From the NCBI GenBank assembly GCA_000708835.1, contig DF237840.1, positions 1 to 24,439 on the forward strand: DNA of 24,439 bases, given 5' to 3'. The translations under genes were made by a program, and so were the position numbers. Origin of the DNA: Klebsormidium nitens (lineage: Eukaryota; Streptophyta; Klebsormidiophyceae; Klebsormidiales; Klebsormidiaceae). Each line of letters starts with the position of its first letter. The first letter of the stretch is position 1. The notes under the pieces were generated by a model. It ran no database searches. It saw only the letters and a list, made by a program, of their open reading frames with translations, and was not told the origin of the DNA. This document shows positions 18,315 through 24,439 of this stretch, in pieces.

Positions 18315-19335
18315 ACGGAGCGTGCTGGCAACTCGGAAGAAAGACACAGATGAAACTGTCGTGCATCTGGAGTCGAACCTGAAACCCGTTATCTTCGCAA
18401 GTCAATTTCTAGCTTTGTGTTTCGTTCTTTGAACCAGATCAAGCTCACGAGGCAAGTTGGCATGGCTTGAGTGACTTGTTGCTGGAAGTTTCTTGAGGCT
18501 TTGACTCATGTGGCATATGGGTCGGTGTTTGACAAACGAGCCGGTGTTTGACCACTACTCCAAGTAGACAATTACGACGACTTGTACGTTTGCTTAATTT
18601 CATGGAATGCTGCATATGCTTTCAGTAGCGACTTTTCAAAAGGTTCGAAGCGTTCCCAATCAGTGGATATGGAACTTAGGCCGCCTTTTCTCAAAACCCT
18701 TCCAAGAACAATTTTGTGGCAACAACCGGAATTAACTCCGTGCAACAGATGGGCCGGATGGAGAAGTCGGCACGCAACGTACATATCAATGAAGCGATCT
18801 ACCACATCACTAGACGATGCACTGTGTGTATGGGGGTTCCAAGCACTTCAAACACATGCATGTCACGGCCGCATTGACATTGACCATCGAATATGGCGCT
18901 TCTTCGAGTTGAAGCTATGCTTGGATCCTATTGACTCAAAAATGAATGTTCCAGTTTCTCCTTGGGTGTCTCAACGAATGACCTCAATGCACCCTACTAA
19001 GTTCCAAACGTGTGCTTTGCCTTTCGTAGTGCTTTCAGAGTGCTCCATGCACGCGCCTCGATCGGATGATCGGATGGTTGCAGTGCCCGTCTCTCGCAGT
19101 TCGGACCTAACACAATCCACTGACGGTTATCACTATGTTAGGCCGACAGTGTAGCATGATGAGTCGCTAGCACGGATTCCATTGAACCACGGGTACGCTG
19201 CTGCCCGAGCTAGCTTCGGATTATACCTATTACATTCTTAGCCCCGGCCTTGAGAATCGGTAGGGTAGCTTAGTAGGCGTTCGGTGACCTTAAAACATCA
19301 ACTCTCATATTACTTAGGATACCTCTGTGATGCAT
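18315..19335 (-). pseudogene. Possible Copia gag remnant in the intergenic region
   Basis: The minus-strand translation between about 19100 and 18570 gives, in shifting frames, LKALRKAKHTFGT, a segment with VNRIQA.LQLEERA and a basic region near the end. This pattern of leucine spacing resembles the UBN2 gag body, but no zinc knuckle, protease or LTR was found. A plus-strand open frame of 190 residues (18582-19154) covers the same DNA with no recognisable domain and is more likely chance. The part 18315-18560 also holds the 3' end of the upstream gene; no clear polyadenylation signal was seen. Confidence 0.3.
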
Positions 19336-19488
19336 GATGGTCTCTTTTCAAATACGGCGTAGCCAAATAGGCCATAGGCTTCTCATGGCACACAAATGTC
19401 TTGAAGTTCGTGAAAGCCGAGTGATGGTCTCTTTTCGTACTCGCCGTAGCCAAATAGGCCATAGGAATGGAAGCCGCAAAGCCGAGTG
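19336..19488. repeat. 87-bp tandem duplication
   Basis: The block gatggtctcttttc...cggcgtagccaaataggccatagg at 19336-19378 recurs at 19423-19465, 87 bp later. The trailing aaagccgagtga (19411-19422) also recurs near 19477. The second unit lacks about 20 bp in the middle. Confidence 0.8.
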
Positions 19489-20356
19489 ACATACGAGTCA
19501 CTCTGGAATCCTCGTCAACCGGAGGGATCACGCGGGGTCCGTACCGTCGGGACGGTGGGTACCCTTCCCAAGGTTCGAACTTTCGCAGGCCCCGATCGAA
19601 ATGTCACACGTGGCAGGCTGCGAATACGTACGGAAGGATTTGGTGTGTGATCGGACCGCTTTGGCTCTTCGCTAGCCCAAAGGTCAAGATCGAACGGTAT
19701 TGCTTAAAAATCTGAGACTGTCCTCGATCAGCGTTGCTAAACCTGGTCTTGCTGCCCTTTCAGCAGTTCTGGACAGATGCTCGTGGCGAAAGTAGGGACA
19801 ACGAAGGAGGCCGCCGCTTCTGACAAGGTCTTTCCCATGGTGCACGTGGGCCACACGCTGCAGCCCCGTGATTGGGCCAATCGGCCCCCTCGCCCCGATT
19901 CGCGGATTTGGCCTCACTTTTTGTGGAGTCTTGACTGCAGCAATGGCCAAGAGAGCCATCCATGATTCCATTCATCTTTCGTGTCACTGCGGACTGCTAG
20001 GAGAGACTTGGATGCTGTCGAGAGGCATGAGCACAGATCCTTGTGGCCGTGAGAGCGAAGACCAAAGTTGTTTGAGCTTGAATTGCCGGTCATTTGATCT
20101 ACCTAGTAGCCCCAGGAAAGCTTATTATTCAGTGCTCCTTCTGTGAACAATATAAGGTTGCAACATTGCAGCTGACGGTGGTGGAACTGTGATTGTTGAG
20201 GGCAGTGACGGTCGGCATTGCTTGCCAGGAGCAGAGATCTACAACAGATTGCACTGGTTTCGCACAGCATTGGCCACCTGCCTCTATCGGAGCAGCCCCC
20301 TGCTGCTGTGCAACCTTTTGTAGAGCCCCCCTGTGGCTCTCCCTCCCCCTGCCGCC
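19489..20356 (+). promoter_or_regulatory. Presumptive promoter and 5' leader of nitrate reductase
   Basis: No coding region was recognised. A TATA-like TATAAG is at 20151-20156, about 200 bp before the start codon, leaving room for a leader of about 170 bases. The sequence becomes clearly pyrimidine- and GC-rich toward the ATG. A self-complementary attgggccaat lies at about 19871. No nitrate- or ammonium-response element can be assigned from sequence alone. Confidence 0.3.
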
Positions 20357-23300
20357 ATGCCTGCCGCTGTGGTCAGCCTCCCGCCCCGCCCTGCGCCGCT
20401 GGGCAGCTCCCCCGTGCAGCCTGCAGATCTGATCCCCGCCCTCAAGGCTGCCGCACTGAATGGGCTTGCAGCAAATGGGCATACAACCAATGGGCACACG
20501 CACGAGGATGACTCAGATGAGGAGGCGGGATGGGCCGTGCCGCAGGACCGCGTGGCGGGCTACGGCGTGGACCAGAAGGACGTGGGCACCCCGGACGACT
20601 GGGTGGCGCGCCACCCCGAGCTGGTGCGCCTCACGGGGCGGCACCCATTCAACTGCGAGCCCCCGCTGCAGCGGCTGCGCGAGCACGGTTTCATGACCCC
20701 CGTCTCGCTGCACTACGTGCGCAACCACGGGGCCGTGCCAAAGGGGGAGTGGGACAGCTGGCGCATCGAGGTGTCGGGGCTGGTGGGGCGGCCGTGCAGC
20801 CTGAGCATGGCGGACCTCCTGGCGCTGCCGCGGCGCACGCTGCCGGTGACCATGGTGTGCGCGGGGAACCGGCGCAAGGAGGAGAACATGGTCAAGCAGA
20901 CCATCGGCTTCAACTGGGGCGCCGCGGGGGTCAGCACAACGGTGTGGGGGGGGGTGCGCCTGTCCGACGTCCTCAAGCACGTCGGGGCGCACGGCAAGCA
21001 CGAGGGGGGCAACTATGTGTGCTTTGAGGGGGAGGAGACGCTGCCGGGCGGGGGGGGCAGCAAGTACGGGACGAGCTTGACTATGGAGGTGGCGGCGGAC
21101 CCTGCGTGTGACGTGTTGCTGGCGTTCGAGCAGAACGGGGAGCGGCTGGAGCCGGACCATGGCTTCCCGGTGCGCACCATCATCCCCGGGTACATCGGGG
21201 GGCGCACCGTCAAGTGGCTGCGCAAGATCGAGGTGACTGCGGGGGAGAGCCAGAACTACTACCACTTCAACGACAACCGTGTGCTGCCCAGCCAGGTGGA
21301 TGCAGAGCGCGCCAACAGGGAAGGTGAGCTGCCGCCCTGGCCTGCGCAGGGGGGCGCTTGTGGACCCCCAAGGGCCTCCTCATTGAGGCAGGCGCGGGGG
21401 CCCAAAGTTGCATCTGGGATAGCAGGGGGTTCTTGCGGGAGAAGGCCTGTAGCCTGCCTGTAGATCACTGCCTATGCTGACGCGCTCTTTGCTCCAGAGC
21501 CCTCCCCCCCGGTGTTGATCCTTGCTGGATGTCGTCTGAGAGCGGTGGGGCGTGTGTGCGTGCAGGCTGGTGGTACAAGCCGGACTTCATCATCAACGAG
21601 CTCAATGTGCAGTCGGCCATCTGGTCCCCCGCCCACGGGGAGGTCCTCTCCATCGCCAACGCCCCCGCCAAGTACACAATCAGCGGCTACGCCTACTCAG
21701 GTACGCCTGCCCGTTTTGGTGTACGCTTCCCCATCTCCTGCTCAATCTGGCCAACGGGGCTGCTGGGTAGCGCTTGCTGACGTGCTCTGTAGAACTCTCA
21801 TTAACCCCCGATTGCAGGGTGATCTCACAGCGTGCGCCTGGGTGGCTGCAGGTGGGGGCCGCAAGATCATCCGCGTGGAAGTTTCGGTGAACGGCGGGGA
21901 GAGCTGGGAAATGGCAGAGCTGGCGCACGGGGCGCCCCCCACCGAGTATGGCAAGCACTGGGCGTGGTGCCTGTGGCAGCTGGAGGTGGACGTCATGGCG
22001 CTGTTCACCACCAAGGAGATGGCCGTGCGCGCCTGGGACTCCAGCATGAACACGCAGCCGGACAAGATCGCCTGGAACGTCATGGTGAGCAACTGGCACG
22101 GGCCGGGAACTGCTGGGGCTGCTCCGAGGAAGCTACATGCTGTGCTAGAGTCTGGTAGAAAGAAAGTCTCTGGTTGCATTGACACTTAGGAAGTTCCCCT
22201 TTCTACTTCGAAGGGCTGGCGCCACAAAGGCTTCCCCTTCAGATTTTTCATGTTGGTTCAGAGTTGTACGCATTTCAGATGCAACAGCATTGGCCCAGTT
22301 GCACAGATTTAACCAAGTTATTGGGCAGCTTGATGTTGTCATCAGGCTCTGATGTTGTCACTCGTTGCCCGCTCGTTGACGCCCCAGCAAGAGCTCTGAT
22401 GAGGGTTGCAAACTTTTTTATTGGTCTTTGCCCACTCTTGCTTTGAGATTCGGATCCTCTCCTCGCTGCTCGTTTCTGCGTGTTCTGACGCGCTCGTGCG
22501 CCTGCTATGTTGCAATGCAGGGCATGATGAACAACTGCTGGTTCCGCGTACGCATCCATCCATGCCGCACGCGCGAGGGGGGCATCGGGCTCACATTCGA
22601 GCACCCGACGCGGCCGGGCAACGAGAAGGGCGGCTGGATGGTCAAGGAGAAGGAGGAGGCAGACGCGGCCGCAGCGGCAGCCGTCCCCGCTGCGCCGACA
22701 ATGAAGCGCAGCGTGTCGCAGCCGCGCATGGCGGCCGTGCAGCGCAGCATCCCGCTGAGCGAGGTGAAGAAGCACGACAGCGAGAAGGATGCGTGGATCG
22801 TGGTGCACAGCAAGGTGTACGACGCCACGCGCTTCCTGGACGACCACCCGGGGGGCGGCGAGAGCATCCTTATCAACGCGGGGACCGACTGCACGGAAGA
22901 GTTCGAGGCAATTCACAGGTGAGTGGGGAAGGGGCCTTAATGGTCTCCGGCAGCACCGATCTACTTGTGCCTTTGAATTGAGGACTGTGTTGCCTGATCA
23001 GATGGGAACCACGTTGGGTGAAGAGATTTGGACCCGTCTTCAATTGTGATGACTCTCAAGCACAGTGCGCATTGATGTGGCTATGTACTCGCAGTTTCGT
23101 GTGCACTCACGTAAGGAGAGGGCCCACGCCAGTCAGACTTCGCTGGGAAGCTTGTCTCAGTGTTGGGATGCTGTGGGTCTCCCTCACCCCTTGGCTCGTG
23201 TCTTATTTGCTGCCCTGGTGTGTTGCTGAGAGGGGTGTGTGCGTGTGCTGCAGCGCCAAGGCCAAGGCGATGCTGGAAGATTACTACATCGGTGAGCTGG

Positions 23301-24439
23301 CGGTGACGTCCACGCTGGGCGACAGCACCCCCGAGGGCAGCCTGCGCGGGGGCTCCCGCTTCCTCAGCGCGCCCACGCTGGACCCCCTCACCGAGGAGGC
23401 GGAGCCGGCGGTGCTGTACGCGCTGAACCCGAAGGAGCGCATCCCGTTCAAGCTCATCCGCAAGGACGTGCTGAGCAAGGACGTGCGCCGCTTCCGCTTT
23501 GCGCTGCAGACCCCGCAGCACCGGCTGGGCCTGCCCGTGGGCAAGCACATGTTCCTCAGCGCGCACATCGACGGCAAGCTCGTCATGCGCGCCTACACGC
23601 CCACCTCCTCCGACGACGAAGTCGGCTACTTCGACCTCGTCATCAAGGTCAGTGCCATGACACGCCCGGCCACACCAACGCACGGCCGGCCTGGAACATG
23701 CGTCCCGGTATCCTGTGGGAACACTTTGCACTCAGGCCGAGGCCCAGGACCCCGTGTGCCCCGCTCGTTCGATTGCATCTCGCTCCAGCCGCCCTGGCAG
23801 GTGTACGTCGATCCGTCCTGTGCTTGTGCCGCGCGCGTTCCCCGCGCCTGACGCATGTCTGCCCGCGTGCAGGTGTACTTTGGCGGCGTGCACCCCAAGT
23901 TCCCGGCGGGCGGCCTGCTGACGCAGTACCTGGACGGGCTGGCCATTGGGCAGACGGTGGACGTGAAGGGCCCCGTGGGCCACTTCGTGTACCACGGCAA
24001 CGGCGCCTTCAGCGTCAACGGCAAGCGCAAGCACACCGCGCGCATCAGCATGCTCGCGGGGGGGTCCGGCATCACGCCCATGTTCCAGGTGCGCCACCCC
24101 TGCGCTCGTCCTCCTTGGCCAGCCCCGTGCACATGTAGCTGCTCGTGACGCTTTTGTCTGGAGATTGATGGCCCTTGGGACTGGAATGCTTCGAGCTCGT
24201 GACTAAAGGCGTTTTGGTCCGGCAATACCCTGTTGTTGTCTGGGATCAGCGTGCTCGAGTGGGTCTCGGTCGGCTTGGCATCAACCGCTGACGGGCTGCG
24301 GGGTGCGGATGTGCAGGTGCTGCAGGCGGTGCTGAAGAACAAGGACGACCCGACGCGGCTGGCGCTGCTGTACTGCAACCAGACGGAAGCCGACATCCTG
24401 CTGCGGGAAGAGATGGAGGCGCTAGCCGCCGCCAACCCG
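20357..24439 (+). CDS. NIA1: Assimilatory nitrate reductase (NAD(P)H), 3' end cut by the window
   Basis: Join 20357-21323, 21566-21700, 21852-22084, 22521-22918, 23254-23647, 23873-24088, 24317-24439 and beyond: 822 codons seen, against roughly 860-920 for the family. It reduces nitrate to nitrite in the cytosol through Mo-molybdopterin, heme b5 and FAD. The start has strong context (gccgccATGc) and follows no earlier in-frame ATG. N-terminal residues 1-55 are Pro/Ala-rich, then acidic ([11 protein letters not shown]). The Mo domain has [10 protein letters not shown] with the Mo-ligand Cys168, and MNNCWFRV in the dimerisation region. Hinge 1 is Ala-rich with KRSVSQP (Ser511). Cytochrome b5 has HPGG with His554 and His577 in EAIHS. 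The FAD domain has RAYTPTS (about 690) and GPVGHF, and the NAD side begins [11 protein letters not shown]. All six introns are GT-AG and the frame is unbroken, so the gene looks functional. Confidence 0.96.
22707..22724 (+). other. Candidate 14-3-3 binding motif in nitrate reductase hinge 1
   Basis: Codons 508-513 read R-S-V-S-Q-P, a match to mode-1 RSXpSXP. It lies 11 residues before SEVKKH, where I remember the regulatory KKSVSTP/RTASTP motif of land-plant enzymes. Phosphorylation of the second Ser and 14-3-3 binding switch off the plant enzyme in the dark. Confidence 0.6.

Noticed and set aside
18582-19154. A 190-residue plus-strand protein gene between the two main genes
   Set aside because: No recognisable domain, no splice-extended conservation visible, and composition like the surrounding repeat DNA; the opposite strand has a weak gag-like pattern instead.
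20333-20356. GTG start for nitrate reductase, 24 bp upstream of the ATG
   Set aside because: Nuclear genes of this kind start at ATG, and the ATG at 20357 has an ideal gccgcc context.
20513-21265. A 250-residue minus-strand open frame across nitrate reductase exon 1
   Set aside because: It is an antisense shadow of a GC-rich exon, with His/Pro/Arg-rich low-complexity sequence and no domain.

Overview
The window looks like nuclear DNA of a green alga (Chlorophyta; a trebouxiophyte-like lineage is my guess, species not determinable). Two GC-rich, intron-dense, plant-type housekeeping genes lie in the right-hand third, and the left 14 kb is a graveyard of Ty1/Copia LTR retrotransposons. No bacterial features, rRNA or tRNA genes or CRISPR arrays were seen.

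Left part (1-13930): nested and broken Copia elements. The pieces fit a layered model. (i) A minus-strand element starts with a 577-bp LTR (11137-11713). It runs leftward through gag (about 10965-10137), protease and pre-integrase (to about 9745), resumes at 4299-4027, resumes again at 1369-670, and ends at the window edge (163-1). (ii) It is interrupted by a plus-strand element (4300 to about 9744: LTR, primer-binding site, 1.3-kb leader, gag, protease, integrase, RT, RNase H; 3' LTR missing). (iii) A second interruption is a short minus-strand element with both LTRs (1375-1772 and 3644-4026), which has gag and protease but no pol. (iv) A third is a solo LTR (164-664) with a perfect 5-bp target duplication. 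To the right are another plus-strand gag/protease/integrase remnant (from 11714) and a 5' LTR with primer-binding site and gag start (about 13340-13930) of the same family as the solo LTR. Every LTR with adjoining internal sequence is followed by a primer-binding site that reads as the complement of the anticodon arm of a Met-type tRNA. This is the half-tRNA priming arrangement of the Copia lineage. All the coding regions carry stops and frameshifts.

Middle (13931-15166): no gene recognised, with short tandem repeats.

15167-18314: a complete ten-exon gene for the plastid-targeted regulatory (small) subunit of acetolactate/acetohydroxyacid synthase (branched-chain amino-acid synthesis), 523 codons, with one GC-AG intron.

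18315-20356: intergenic DNA with a possible gag remnant, an 87-bp tandem repeat and the presumptive promoter of the next gene.

20357 to the window end: an assimilatory eukaryotic nitrate reductase (molybdopterin, dimerisation, cytochrome b5, FAD/NAD domains), seven exons visible, cut by the window edge in the FAD/NAD domain. Its first hinge contains a match to a mode-1 14-3-3 motif at the position used for regulation in land plants. Both genes read on the plus strand. One supplies reduced nitrogen and the other commits carbon to branched-chain amino acids. I see no sequence evidence of joint regulation.
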